From the NCBI RefSeq assembly GCF_900111825.1, contig NZ_FOJM01000013.1, positions 62,001-126,000 on the forward strand: 64,000 bases of DNA. The letters are read 5' to 3'. A program made the position numbers and the translations under genes. Under the pieces are notes generated by a model. The model did not search any database. It was not told where the DNA came from and saw only the letters and a program-made list of their open reading frames with translations. Shown here in pieces: positions 17,029 through 26,958 of the stretch (position 1 is the first letter of the stretch; each line of letters opens with the position of its first letter). Origin of the DNA: Pedobacter suwonensis. GTDB taxonomy: Bacteria; Bacteroidota; Bacteroidia; Sphingobacteriales; Sphingobacteriaceae.

Positions 17029-18210
17029 ATGAGGAGATATTTTTTAGCGCTGTTGTTAACGGGGTTATTATGGAACAACCTTGCACATGCGCAAAATTTT
17101 AAAACCGTTGTTGATCAAGCCCTGGATTTTGCTGAACGGCAAAGCCTGTTAATGGCCAGGAAATATGAGCATCAACCAGGCGTATTACCGCGTTCGTTCG
17201 AAGCAGGGAAAAGCACCATATCTGATTCGCGCTGGTGGTGTAGCGGATTTTTTCCCGGTTCGCTATGGTATGTTTATGAGCATAGTAAAAATCCAGCGCT
17301 GTTAGCGTTTGCTAAATTGTATACGGCCAGGGTAGAACGTGAAAAATTCACCACCGATAACCACGATGTAGGTTTTATGCTGTATTGTAGTTTTGGCAAC
17401 GGCTTACGTTTAACCAACGATACATCTTACAAGGCAGTTTTGCTGAAGGGCGCACAATCGCTGGCTACCCGCTATGATCCTAAAGTTGGTCTCATCAGGT
17501 CATGGGACCATAATAAAGCCATCTGGCAATATCCGGTTATTATTGATAATATCATGAATCTGGAATTGTTGTTATGGGCCAGCAAGCAATCAGTAAATGA
17601 GCAACTGAAAAAAATAGTGCTTTCGCATGCCGATAAAACGATGGAGCATCATTTCAGGCCCGATTTCAGCTCTTATCATGTGGTTTCATATAACCGGCAG
17701 ACTGGTCTGCCACATAAAAAGCAAACCCACCAGGGATATGCTGATGATTCTGCATGGAGCCGTGGACAAGCCTGGGGCCTTTACGGTTATACTTATCTCT
17801 ATCGCGAAACTAGAGAAAAACGCTACCTGGATCAGGCGATGCATATCGCTGATTTTCTGATCAATCATCCTAAAATGCCCAAAGACTTTATTCCTTACTG
17901 GGATTACGATGTTCCTGTACAGACTAATACGCCAAGAGATGCTTCAGCTGCCTGTATTATGGCTTCTGCATTAACCGAATTAAGCGATTTTGTAGATGCC
18001 GATACTAAAAAGAAATATATGGAAGTGGTAGAAAAGCAAATCCGGACACTCGCTTCTGATGAATACACGGCAAAGTTGGGCGAAAACGGAAATTTTATCC
18101 TGATGCACAGCACCGGAGCATTTCCCTTTAAATCAGAAGTAGATGTGCCCTTAACCTACGCAGATTATTATTATGTGGAGGCGCTGAGTCGTTTGAAGAA
18201 GAGATTGTAG
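17029..18210 (+). CDS. GH88 unsaturated glucuronyl hydrolase
   Basis: 393-residue (alpha/alpha)6-barrel enzyme that hydrates and releases the 4,5-unsaturated uronic acid left at the non-reducing end by a polysaccharide lyase. Signal peptide ~1-22 (ends AHAQ). TDNHDVGF contains Asp 113 and VIIDNIMNLELL contains Asp 173, matching the two catalytic aspartates of characterised unsaturated glucuronyl hydrolases. HQGYADDSAWSRGQAW is the other family hallmark. Begins 5 bp after the GH2 stop. Its presence implies that a lyase acts on the same glycan; the best local candidate is at 22780-23892. Confidence 0.92.
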   Translation: MRRYFLALLLTGLLWNNLAHAQNFKTVVDQALDFAERQSLLMARKYEHQPGVLPRSFEAGKSTISDSRWWCSGFFPGSLWYVYEHSKNPALLAFAKLYTARVEREKFTTDNHDVGFMLYCSFGNGLRLTNDTSYKAVLLKGAQSLATRYDPKVGLIRSWDHNKAIWQYPVIIDNIMNLELLLWASKQSVNEQLKKIVLSHADKTMEHHFRPDFSSYHVVSYNRQTGLPHKKQTHQGYADDSAWSRGQAWGLYGYTYLYRETREKRYLDQAMHIADFLINHPKMPKDFIPYWDYDVPVQTNTPRDASAACIMASALTELSDFVDADTKKKYMEVVEKQIRTLASDEYTAKLGENGNFILMHSTGAFPFKSEVDVPLTYADYYYVEALSRLKKRL

Positions 18211-18221
18211 GATGGGATAGT

Positions 18222-18317
18222 CGTCATTGCAAGAAGGCTTTTCAGCCGACGAAGCAATCTTTATAGTAAAAATCATTAGCCTGATAGATTGCTTCGTCGT
18301 TCCTCCTCGCAATGACG
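18222..18317. repeat. REP-like long inverted repeat
   Basis: Two arms share the outer sequence CGTCATTGC and the inner sequence GACGAAGCAATCT: left arm 18222-18260, right arm 18286-18317 in inverse orientation, around a 25-bp spacer. Similar CGTCATTGC...GAAGCAATCT palindromes are widespread intergenic repeats in Bacteroidota genomes (recollection, not searched). It is followed by GATTTTTT and could end or attenuate transcripts of the GH operon before the HTCS gene. The remaining ~300 bases to the HTCS start hold no gene I can support. Confidence 0.8.
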
Positions 18318-18616
18318 ATTTTTTAAGGATGCTGGCAATGATAGTTTCCCGGAGTTTGTGGCCAAGTAGTCAAGGTACTTGTTTCAAACGGCTTACAAGA
18401 CGTTTGGATACTTCGTCAAGTTTAATACAAGCTAATCTTCAACGTAACAAATCCGAAAGGAATTACAATTTATGATATACACAGTTAACCGTGGCGATGA
18501 TAACACTTATTTTAGCTGCATCCCTTCGCTATTGATATCTGTCAGCTGAAAATGGAAAGAAATTGATAGATGGGAAATTTAAACGATCATTAGAAAACCA
18601 AAAAGAATACCTGCGT

Positions 18617-21600
18617 ATGCATTTCGACCTTAAGGATATACGGAAAATCTTCTGTTTGCTGCTTTTTTTTTCAGCCTTTTTGCTGAAAAGTGCCGCTGCA
18701 ATTGATATTTCCAGGTATCGGTTCCATGTCATGCCCGAAACATCATATTACAGTGGTATTCAGAGCATCACCAAAGATAGCTTGGGACGCATGTGGTATA
18801 CTGGTCCGGATGCTGTTTTTATGTATGACGGGAACAGTTTTTATCAGTTAAATGACCTGGCCTCGAAGAGCAATCCAAAGGTGAAATGGGCTTACGGTTC
18901 TTTGGTGACCGATAAAAAGGGCGGATTATTTTTGGGCACTAATCATGGTTTATTGAAGTTTAACTATGGGCAATTTAATTTTGAACTGGTTCTGCCTGGA
19001 AAAATCCGCTCTATATGTCTCCATAATGATGGCAATTTATACATGCTCTCTGGCGACAGTTTATATATATCTGGCCTGGAGAAAAAGGTTTTTAAGAAAA
19101 TCAAACTTCCTACCAACAGGTATTTTGACAGTGTGATCAGCCTGAAAGGAAATATTTATCTCTCTCAGGAGAATTTACTTTACAGATTTGATACCAGAAC
19201 GGCGCACTTTTCAGTTTTTACCAATTTGGGTCAAACCTCCTTTGTGGTGAATGATGCTGTAGCCTATGGGGGCGACTATTATTTTCTTACCCAGCGGGGT
19301 GGTATTTTCGTGACCGACGCCAATGGGGTAATCAAAAAAAACATTCCGGTTACAGGACCGGGTTTCCAGACCACGATTGCCAAAAAAATCTTTATCGATC
19401 AGGTGGGCATTATGTGGGTAGCCACACAAGCCGGACTGCTGCTTTATGATCCGCAAACACAGACCAGCAAGCTGCTCAAAATGAATCCGAACGATGCTTT
19501 TTCATTGCCCAATAACTCGATATGGACCATTTACGGAGACCCTGACCAGGGGGCATGGATTGGCACTTATGGTGGCAAAATTGCTTATTGTTCACTTTAT
19601 GATGCTTATGTCCGTTATTTCACCACCAGCCCGGGCGGGCTCAACCATCCCATCGTAAGTGGTTTTCAGGAAGACGATATGGGCAATGTATGGATTGCTA
19701 CAGAGGGCGGTGGACTCAACTATTGGAACCGGAAGGATGACAGCTTCCGCCATTTTACCAAGGCCGAAGCCAATTCCATCAACTCCAACATGGTTAAGCG
19801 CTTAAAATTTGATTCCGATCGAAAAAAACTGTTTATTTCCTCTTTCAATGGAGGTATTTCTGCCTATGAAATAGCGACAAAGCGTTTTAGTAACCTCAAC
19901 ATCCTTTTACCCGGAAGCCGGCAGCCTTTAACCGTGTATGATTTTGTACGGGATGCCGGGGGAACCTGGTGGATGACCGATCCGGATAAAAACTTTTTCC
20001 ACCGCAAAAAAAACGAGGCAACAGAAACGGAGATGGTTAAATTAATCGCTGCAAACGGAAATGCACTGGATGTAGAGATTGAGGCCATTTCGATCGATCA
20101 GCAGCAACAGCTTCGTCTGGTTACTCATCAAGGGCTTTATATTGCAGATCCTAATACGCTTAAAGTGCTGCGTCACTATGTCATCAAAGATGGTCCTTAC
20201 GCGGTGAATCACCTGGGTTGCTACTATGAAGCATCAAATGGAGACCTCTGGTTGGGTACTTCGGGAAGAGGTGTAAATCTTTTAAAGAAAGACGGACGCT
20301 ATCTTAACTTTAACAGTACCAATGGCTTTTCTCCTAAAATTGTTTTTGGTATTCTGGAAGACGATATTTCCGGAAATATCTGGTTTAGCACAAACGATGG
20401 GCTGTACTTTTTTGAGCAGAAAGCGCAGAAGTTTGAAAAAGCCAGATTTTATAAAGCAAATAGTTGCGGTTCTTTCTATCTAAGGTCGGCCTATAAGACC
20501 AAAAAAGGAGAACTGTTATTTGGGGGGACCAACGGATTTGTACTTTTTGATCCGCAATACCTCAATAAAAACATTCAGAAACCGAGGGTATTTTTTACCA
20601 GCTTATTAGTTAATAATCAACTGGTAAACAATGTAACGCAAGATTCACCTTTAAGCAAAGATATTTCCACATTAAGCAATCACGATGATGAAAAAATCAA
20701 ACTTTCCAGTCACCAGTCTAATATAGAAATCCGTTTTTCGTCAAACAGCTATTTATCGGCAGATAAAAATCAGTTTTCTTATCGCATGCTTGGCTTAAAC
20801 GATAAATGGATGAAGCTGAATCCTAATCAACAAGCTGTTCAGTTCTTTAATTTACCAGGCGGAGATTATGTTTTTGAGATCAAGGCCTCCAACAATGACG
20901 GGCTTTGGGGCGACGAAATTTCAAGGCTTTATTTCCATGTCAACCCGCCGTTTTTCCTCTCCTGGTGGGCTTACTCCATTTACACTTTAATTGTGCTGGG
21001 CCTCTTATTCTTCATCATGCGGTATTATACCAATAAAAAGGTCTTTAAGGAACGATTGGCTTTAGAAGCAATTAAAGAACAGAACATGCGGGATTTGAAC
21101 CAGGCGAGAACCGATTTTTTTACCAATATTTCGCACGATCTTAAAACTCCGCTTACCCTGGTGCTCGAACCATTGAAGCAGTTAAAAGAAACCGTTCAGA
21201 AAAATGACCATGCAGCGGGCTATATGCAATTAATTGAGAAAAATGTGGCGCGCATACAGCGTTCAATTAGTCAGTTACTTCGTTTTCGGGAAATAGAAAG
21301 CCAGAAAATAACCCTAAATCCACAGCTTGGCGATTTCGTCAGTTTTGTACACGATGTTTTTGGTCTTTTTGAACTCTATGCAAACAAAAAAGAAATAGAA
21401 ACCAATTTTACTGCTCATGCAGACCATTTGTTTGTGGCTTTCGATTATGATATTATTGAAAAAATCCTGACCAATCTTTTCTCTAATGCCTTAAAGTACA
21501 CCTCTGGTAAAGGCTATGTAGGCGTAAGGATTTATCAATCTACAGCCGAGGAACAGTCGAGGTTAGCTATTGAGCCGGATCTCCTTGAAAGAGAATACAT

Positions 21601-22714
21601 ATCTGTTGAAGTGTTAAATACCAGTATAGGCTTTTCGGAAGAGCAGATTGCTACACTATTTACCTCCTTTAACCGCTTGTCATCTTATCGCCCTACTTTT
21701 GAAGAAAGTTCGGGTCTTGGCCTGGCCATTGTAAAAGAACTGGTTGATGCCATTGGGGGAAAAATCTGGATGGTAAATAAAACCAATAAAGTTTCATTTA
21801 CGATGATGCTCCCGCTTAAAAAAGAAGCAGGATCTGGCGATATGCAGTCGAACGTGTACGATTATACCATCTCCGAAATTGATGAAATCCTTTTAGGAGC
21901 CGAAGAACCTGATCTATCTCCAAAGCATGCCAGGAAATCGACCAGTATTTTGTTGATCGACGATGATCCTAATTTGCGGAACTACCTGGAACGCCGCTTG
22001 TCTGAAAAATACAATGTCTATCTGGCCAGCGATGGTCATGAGGGTATTGTTAAAGCTGAAAAAATATACCCTCAACTCATTATTACCGACCTGATGATGC
22101 CAAACACCAATGGATTTGAGGTATGTAACCACTTGCGGCAGAACTTTAAAACCAGCCACATACCCATCATCATGATTTCGGGTATGGGTGATGTAAACCA
22201 GAATAAAACCAAAGCGCTTGAACATGGCGCAACCGTTTTTATTGATAAACCTTTTGAAGTGGAATACCTGGTTCAGCAGATGGATACCATTTTGAAAAAC
22301 CAGCAGGAAATGAGGGAAATGTACAGCAAGCGGCTGGTCGTAGATCCGGCTAAAGTAACTATTACTTCAATGGATGAGGAATTGCTGGTTAAGGCCATGA
22401 AGTTTATTGAGCAGCATATGGCCAATCCCAATTACTCTGTAGATGATTTTGTTTCGGATATGAATACCGGAAGAACAATCCTGTATCAAAAGATCAATGA
22501 CATTGTTGGCATGTCGATCAAAGAATTTATTCTAAACATCCGGCTTAAAAGAAGTGCCTACTTATTGGAACATGCAGATTTGACCGTGGCAGAAGTGGCT
22601 TATCAAACCGGATTCAACAACGCCAAGTATTTTAGTGTATGCTTTAAAAAACAATTTGAAACCAGTCCGTCTGAATATAAAAAACGCTTTAGTACAGAGA
22701 ATAATGCCGTTTAA
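18617..22714 (+). CDS. Hybrid two-component system regulator (HTCS) of the PUL
   Basis: One-protein glycan sensor and transcription factor of ~1365 residues. A signal/anchor segment is followed by a periplasmic two-bladed Reg_prop beta-propeller sensor and a Y_Y_Y domain. A membrane helix (YSIYTLIVLGLLFFIM) leads into HisKA with His ~840 (SHDLKTP), HATPase, a receiver with Asp ~1158 (ITDLMMP) and conserved Lys (IDKPF), and an AraC-type helix-turn-helix ending SEYKKRF. ATG 18617 gives the signal sequence; the upstream TTG does not. Odd point: the G1 box reads NTSIG (from ~1001) instead of DTGIG, losing the adenine-binding Asp. Known HTCS proteins bind a breakdown oligosaccharide and activate their PUL; the repeats at 10972 and 26959 are its likely targets. 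Confidence 0.95.
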   Translation: MHFDLKDIRKIFCLLLFFSAFLLKSAAAIDISRYRFHVMPETSYYSGIQSITKDSLGRMWYTGPDAVFMYDGNSFYQLNDLASKSNPKVKWAYGSLVTDKKGGLFLGTNHGLLKFNYGQFNFELVLPGKIRSICLHNDGNLYMLSGDSLYISGLEKKVFKKIKLPTNRYFDSVISLKGNIYLSQENLLYRFDTRTAHFSVFTNLGQTSFVVNDAVAYGGDYYFLTQRGGIFVTDANGVIKKNIPVTGPGFQTTIAKKIFIDQVGIMWVATQAGLLLYDPQTQTSKLLKMNPNDAFSLPNNSIWTIYGDPDQGAWIGTYGGKIAYCSLYDAYVRYFTTSPGGLNHPIVSGFQEDDMGNVWIATEGGGLNYWNRKDDSFRHFTKAEANSINSNMVKRLKFDSDRKKLFISSFNGGISAYEIATKRFSNLNILLPGSRQPLTVYDFVRDAGGTWWMTDPDKNFFHRKKNEATETEMVKLIAANGNALDVEIEAISIDQQQQLRLVTHQGLYIADPNTLKVLRHYVIKDGPYAVNHLGCYYEASNGDLWLGTSGRGVNLLKKDGRYLNFNSTNGFSPKIVFGILEDDISGNIWFSTNDGLYFFEQKAQKFEKARFYKANSCGSFYLRSAYKTKKGELLFGGTNGFVLFDPQYLNKNIQKPRVFFTSLLVNNQLVNNVTQDSPLSKDISTLSNHDDEKIKLSSHQSNIEIRFSSNSYLSADKNQFSYRMLGLNDKWMKLNPNQQAVQFFNLPGGDYVFEIKASNNDGLWGDEISRLYFHVNPPFFLSWWAYSIYTLIVLGLLFFIMRYYTNKKVFKERLALEAIKEQNMRDLNQARTDFFTNISHDLKTPLTLVLEPLKQLKETVQKNDHAAGYMQLIEKNVARIQRSISQLLRFREIESQKITLNPQLGDFVSFVHDVFGLFELYANKKEIETNFTAHADHLFVAFDYDIIEKILTNLFSNALKYTSGKGYVGVRIYQSTAEEQSRLAIEPDLLEREYISVEVLNTSIGFSEEQIATLFTSFNRLSSYRPTFEESSGLGLAIVKELVDAIGGKIWMVNKTNKVSFTMMLPLKKEAGSGDMQSNVYDYTISEIDEILLGAEEPDLSPKHARKSTSILLIDDDPNLRNYLERRLSEKYNVYLASDGHEGIVKAEKIYPQLIITDLMMPNTNGFEVCNHLRQNFKTSHIPIIMISGMGDVNQNKTKALEHGATVFIDKPFEVEYLVQQMDTILKNQQEMREMYSKRLVVDPAKVTITSMDEELLVKAMKFIEQHMANPNYSVDDFVSDMNTGRTILYQKINDIVGMSIKEFILNIRLKRSAYLLEHADLTVAEVAYQTGFNNAKYFSVCFKKQFETSPSEYKKRFSTENNAV

Positions 22715-22779
22715 GAAATTATTGCCGAGCATGCAGACAATTACACTGTTAAAGCACTCTCATTAACCAAATAAAACCT

Positions 22780-23892
22780 ATGAAGCACTTGAAATTTTTT
22801 CTTATTATTTTATCTACAACCACGCTATTATGCACACTGCAGGGTCAGGAAGCTTTTGCGCAACATCGGCTAAAGGGGATGCATCCGCAACAGCAGATCG
22901 ATTTTGTTAAAAAACAGCTCAAAGCCAGAAAAGAACCTTATTTATCAGCCTATAAGGCATTGCTGATTAAAGCAGATTCGGCTTTGCTGGTCACGCAACA
23001 TGCGGTAGAAGATTTCAGTATTCCGGGTTTTTATGTTGACAAGGAAACCCACCGCCGAACTTCACGGGCACTTCAGGTAGATGGTTTTTCGGCATATAGT
23101 TGTGCCTTAGCTTATCAGCTGAGTGGAAAAATAAAATATGCAGACAAAGCCGTTTACTTTCTGAATGCCTGGGCAGCGGTCAATAAAAAATATTCTCAGC
23201 TGGATGGTTCACTGGTGATGTCGTATTCTGGTACTGCCTTGATGATCAGTGCCGATTTGCTCAAAGATTATAAAAGATGGCAGCCTAAAGAGGTAACACA
23301 ATTTCAATGGTGGACTAAAAATGTATTTCGTGCTGCAGCAAACAGCATCCGGTACCGGAACAACAATTCTGGCGATTGGTCTCGTTTGGCTTCTATCCTG
23401 GCAGACACCTACCTGGAAGACCGGGAAGATATGCAGCAAAACATAACCTTAATCAAAAAAGACCTTTTCGATAAAATTGCTCCGGATGGACATTTGGTGG
23501 AGGAAGTAAAACGACAGGGAAAAGGCATTTGGTATACCTATTTTTCTCTGGCACCGCTTACCGCATCCAGCTGGATCATTTATAATCAGACAGGTGAGAA
23601 TCTCTTTGAAGCATCGCGCGATGGGGCATCATTCAAAAAAGCACTTGATTATCTTTTTTACTACAATCAACACCCCGAAGAATGGAAATTTTTTAAAAAT
23701 CCGGATACGGGTAGTGTGCATACTATAACAGGTTTCTGGCCGGCCAACTTACTGGAAGCGATGAATGGCATTTATCCTTCGCCGCAATTTGATGATTATC
23801 TTGCACCATATCGCCCCATTATGTATACCACACACGATTATGCCTGGACATTTCCAACCCTTATGCCCTTACGATTAAACGGATACCAATAA
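22780..23892 (+). CDS. Alginate-lyase-family polysaccharide lyase (PL38/PL5-like)
   Basis: 370-residue exported (alpha/alpha)-barrel protein resembling the Pfam alginate_lyase superfamily. Signal peptide ~1-27 (ends AFAQ). Family-like features are the NNNSGDW stretch (194-200, with the Asn/His-type catalytic region of the superfamily), a preceding helix-rich segment around YSGTALMISADLL, and LVEEVKRQGKG followed by aromatic residues. Such enzymes cut uronic-acid polymers by beta-elimination, making the unsaturated ends used by GH88 and GH105. True substrate (alginate, glucuronan or another uronan) cannot be read; the company of galactosidases argues against plain alginate. Starts 65 bp after the HTCS gene. 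Confidence 0.72.
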   Translation: MKHLKFFLIILSTTTLLCTLQGQEAFAQHRLKGMHPQQQIDFVKKQLKARKEPYLSAYKALLIKADSALLVTQHAVEDFSIPGFYVDKETHRRTSRALQVDGFSAYSCALAYQLSGKIKYADKAVYFLNAWAAVNKKYSQLDGSLVMSYSGTALMISADLLKDYKRWQPKEVTQFQWWTKNVFRAAANSIRYRNNNSGDWSRLASILADTYLEDREDMQQNITLIKKDLFDKIAPDGHLVEEVKRQGKGIWYTYFSLAPLTASSWIIYNQTGENLFEASRDGASFKKALDYLFYYNQHPEEWKFFKNPDTGSVHTITGFWPANLLEAMNGIYPSPQFDDYLAPYRPIMYTTHDYAWTFPTLMPLRLNGYQ

Positions 23893-23902
23893 ATTATTCC
23901 CC

Positions 23903-24766
23903 ATGAAAAAATATCTAATTAAATTATTATTGCCGGCCTGTGCCTTATGCATCAGCTTATCGGGAGTAGCCCAACAATCAAAAAATCCTAAGCCCCCAGC
24001 GCTCCATTCAGGGGGTTACAAACTGGTATGGGCCGAAGAATTTAATAATAACGGCGCACCTGATCCGGCTAACTGGACTTACGAACTCGGATTTGAACGC
24101 AATGAAGAATACCAATGGTACCAAAAGGAAAATGCAAGGTGTGAAAACGGCAAACTAATTCTGGAGGCCAAAAGAGAAAAAAAGGCAAACCCCGATTTTA
24201 AGGAAGGAAACAGCGACTGGAGAAAGCATAGGCGGGAAGCGGATTACACTTCAGCCAGCATCAAAACCCAGGGGTTACATAGCTGGCTTTATGGCCGGTT
24301 TGTTATGCGCGGTAAAATAGATATCCGGGACGGCATCTGGCCAGCCTGGTGGACGCTGGGAACAAAAGGATTCTGGCCTGCAACCGGTGAAATCGATATG
24401 ATGGAATATTACCGGAAAAAACTGCTCGCCAATATTGCCTTTATGGATGCAAACCGAAAAGATGCCTGGTTTAGTACAGAGAAAAATATCGATTCCCTTG
24501 GCGGTCAGGCATGGGCAGATCGCTTTCATATCTGGCGAATGGATTGGGATGAAAACAGCATCGCACTTTATGTAGATAACCAGCTTTTAAATAAAGTGTC
24601 ATTAGACCGGTTGGTCAACCAGGATGGTACCAATATCAATCCTTTTAAACAACCGCATTATATGCTGCTCGATTTGGCGATAGGGGGTAAACAAGGTGGA
24701 GATCCTTCTCAAACCACCTTCCCGGCCAGGTTTGAAGTGGATTATATAAGGGTTTATCAAAAATAA
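23903..24766 (+). CDS. GH16 family endo-glycanase
   Basis: 287-residue exported beta-jelly-roll hydrolase. Signal peptide ~1-24 (ends GVAQQ). The catalytic signature GEIDMMEY (Glu 163 nucleophile, Asp 165, Glu 168 acid/base) is complete, and GIWPAWWTLG upstream is the usual flanking strand. GH16 enzymes are retaining endo-enzymes cutting beta-1,3 or beta-1,4 glucans or galactans. With galactosidases nearby, a galactan or mixed backbone is plausible, but the subfamily cannot be assigned by eye. Begins 10 bp after the lyase gene, in the same operon. Confidence 0.92.
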   Translation: MKKYLIKLLLPACALCISLSGVAQQSKNPKPPALHSGGYKLVWAEEFNNNGAPDPANWTYELGFERNEEYQWYQKENARCENGKLILEAKREKKANPDFKEGNSDWRKHRREADYTSASIKTQGLHSWLYGRFVMRGKIDIRDGIWPAWWTLGTKGFWPATGEIDMMEYYRKKLLANIAFMDANRKDAWFSTEKNIDSLGGQAWADRFHIWRMDWDENSIALYVDNQLLNKVSLDRLVNQDGTNINPFKQPHYMLLDLAIGGKQGGDPSQTTFPARFEVDYIRVYQK

Positions 24767-24777
24767 TCAATTAAGAA

Positions 24778-25920
24778 ATGAAAAATATGAATTTAAAACG
24801 ACTGCTTCTGATCCTGGTATTTAGCTGTTACGGCGGATTTAGTGCTTTTTCAGGTGAAACACCTTTAAAAACTGATTCTATTCTGGAAACCGCAAACATT
24901 TTTAAAACGATGCAGCGGGTGGCAGACTGGCAATTAAATACCTGGAAGAACAAAGGGTTTAATCATAGAAAAGCAGATTGGACCAATGGTGCCTGCTATA
25001 CCGGTATTTTTGCTTTCGGCAACCTGCGGGGCAACGAACGCTACTTGCAGACGCTGGTTGATATTGGAAATGATTTGGGCTGGAATACCGGACATTTGCG
25101 CTTTTATGCAGATGATTATTGTATAGGACAAACTTATGCGCAGCTTTACAGCAAATTTAAGCAGAAAAAGATGATTGCTCCTTTTATTTTACAGGCCGAT
25201 AGTATCATCAGCCAGCCACACGACGAACCTTTGAACTGGAAAAATAATATCCAGAAAAGGGAGTGGGCCTGGTGCGATGCCCTCTTTATGGGGCCGCCTT
25301 CGCTTGCTTATTTAAGTACGGCTACCCGAGATGAAAAGTATCTTAATACAGCTGTTAAATTGTGGTGGAAGACAACCGGATTTTTATATGACCCTTCGGA
25401 GAAGCTATTTTTCAGAGATGAGAGTTTCTTTAATAAAAGAGAGAAAAACGGGCAAAAAATATTCTGGTCAAGAGGCAATGGATGGGTATTGGCCGGCCTG
25501 GTAAGGGTGTTGGAGAATATGCCAAAAAATCATCCGGATAGAAATAAAATGATTCAGCTTTATAAGGATATGGTATCCAGAGTAGCAGGATTACAGCAGC
25601 CGGACGGCAGCTGGCATGCTTCGTTATTGGATCCTGCAAGTTTTCCGGTTAAAGAGATGAGCGGGACCGGCTTTTTTTGCTATGCCATTGCCTGGGGTTT
25701 AAATCACGGTGTTTTGAAAAAACAACAATATCTTCCTGTGGTCGAAAAGTCATGGAAAGCCATGGTTTCTGCCGTACATGAAGATGGGATGCTGGGTTAT
25801 GTACAACCCATTGGCGCAAGTCCGGATGCCGTAAATGCCGGTAGTACTGAGGTGTATGGCGTTGGTGCATTTTTGCTGGCGGGAACACAATTGTATGAAT
25901 ATATGAAGAAGGTAAAATAG
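24778..25920 (+). CDS. GH105 unsaturated uronyl hydrolase (YteR/YesR-like)
   Basis: 380-residue (alpha/alpha)6 barrel acting on 4,5-unsaturated uronic acids at oligosaccharide ends. Signal peptide in the first ~25 residues. Diagnostic features: GWNTGHLRFYADDYCIGQ; WAWCDALFMGPP with the likely catalytic Asp 167; SRGNGWVLAGLVRVL; and the C-terminal AGSTEVYGVGAFLLAG. GH105 members mostly act on unsaturated rhamnogalacturonyl or galacturonyl/glucuronyl linkages. Its coexistence with GH88 suggests two different unsaturated linkages or two lyase products from one glycan. Starts 11 bp after the GH16 gene. Confidence 0.93.
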   Translation: MKNMNLKRLLLILVFSCYGGFSAFSGETPLKTDSILETANIFKTMQRVADWQLNTWKNKGFNHRKADWTNGACYTGIFAFGNLRGNERYLQTLVDIGNDLGWNTGHLRFYADDYCIGQTYAQLYSKFKQKKMIAPFILQADSIISQPHDEPLNWKNNIQKREWAWCDALFMGPPSLAYLSTATRDEKYLNTAVKLWWKTTGFLYDPSEKLFFRDESFFNKREKNGQKIFWSRGNGWVLAGLVRVLENMPKNHPDRNKMIQLYKDMVSRVAGLQQPDGSWHASLLDPASFPVKEMSGTGFFCYAIAWGLNHGVLKKQQYLPVVEKSWKAMVSAVHEDGMLGYVQPIGASPDAVNAGSTEVYGVGAFLLAGTQLYEYMKKVK

Positions 25921-25926
25921 ACGATT

Positions 25927-26865
25927 ATGATTATTAATATGAAACTACAGTTCTCGACTTTAACTAAGTTGAGCATGTCTTCCCTTTTGCTGGTTTGCCT
26001 GGCCGCAAATGTTTTTGCGCAAAGCCGGCAAGATACCTTACGTTTATTTATTATAGGGAACAGTTTTTCTCAAAATGCATCTGCCTTTTTGCCGCAACTG
26101 GCAAAAGAAGGCGGAAAAACGCTCATTATAGGGCGCGCAGAACTTGGTGGACATTCACTTGAGCAGCATTGGAGTTATGTAGAAAAAGCAGAAGCCAATG
26201 CTGATGACCCCAAGGGAAAACCTTACGGCGGGAAATCATTAAAAATGTTGTTGGGGCAAGGAAAATGGGACATGGTTACGATTCAGCAGTATTCTTATCT
26301 TTCGGCAGACTCCTCAACCTACTATCCCTATGCCAGTAAACTTATTGCTTATGTGAAAGCATTGCAACCCCATGTGCGTATTGTTATCCATCAAACCTGG
26401 GCTTACCGTACCGATGCAAAAAAATTTGGGCGTATAGCCGAAGGTAAAACTGCGATGAACCAGCGGGAAATGTGGCAGAAATCACGGGCGGCTTATCATC
26501 TCCTGGCTAAGCGGATCAATGCTCCGATTTTACCGGTAGGTGATGCTTTCCAAATTGTAGCCAATGACAGGAAATATGGTTTTAAGCCTGATCTTTCATT
26601 TAATTATGAGCATCCGACAGCCCCAAGTCTGCCTGATCAAACCCATTCGATCAATGTGGGGTACTATTGGAATAAAAAAGAGCTCGTATTCGATCCGAAC
26701 CATGCCAATGATGCGGGGAAATACCTTGGCGGATTAATCTGGTATGGGATGTTGTTTAATGATTCGGTTAAATATATCAAATTTAAGCCTGAAAATGTTT
26801 CTGAAGAATTTGCGCAGTATCTTCGTAAAGTGGCAGCTGAAATCATCGCAAAAACGAATCGATAA
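25927..26865 (+). CDS. DUF4886 SGNH-type secreted hydrolase
   Basis: 312-residue exported protein of the DUF4886 type. A signal peptide ends VFAQ. LFIIGNSFSQNA is a GDSL-like block I with Ser as candidate nucleophile; VTIQQYSYLSA and the C-terminal DPNHANDAGKYL (Asp/His) complete a plausible SGNH set. Family members occur repeatedly in glycan-degradation loci and may be carbohydrate esterases, but activity is not established to my knowledge. Last gene of the first PUL arm. The start could be ATG 25927 or ATG 25939; both leave the signal peptide. Confidence 0.7.
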   Translation: MIINMKLQFSTLTKLSMSSLLLVCLAANVFAQSRQDTLRLFIIGNSFSQNASAFLPQLAKEGGKTLIIGRAELGGHSLEQHWSYVEKAEANADDPKGKPYGGKSLKMLLGQGKWDMVTIQQYSYLSADSSTYYPYASKLIAYVKALQPHVRIVIHQTWAYRTDAKKFGRIAEGKTAMNQREMWQKSRAAYHLLAKRINAPILPVGDAFQIVANDRKYGFKPDLSFNYEHPTAPSLPDQTHSINVGYYWNKKELVFDPNHANDAGKYLGGLIWYGMLFNDSVKYIKFKPENVSEEFAQYLRKVAAEIIAKTNR

Positions 26866-26958
26866 AATAATTGCAGATACTAAACTTTAGTCCGCTTGGG
26901 TTATTTTGATTTGTAAAACACAAACTTTCTAAAAATAAACTGCAAATATTACTCCTGC

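Noticed and set aside
18227..18475. 82-codon plus-strand frame
   Set aside because: It runs through the REP-like inverted repeat and has no recognisable protein character.
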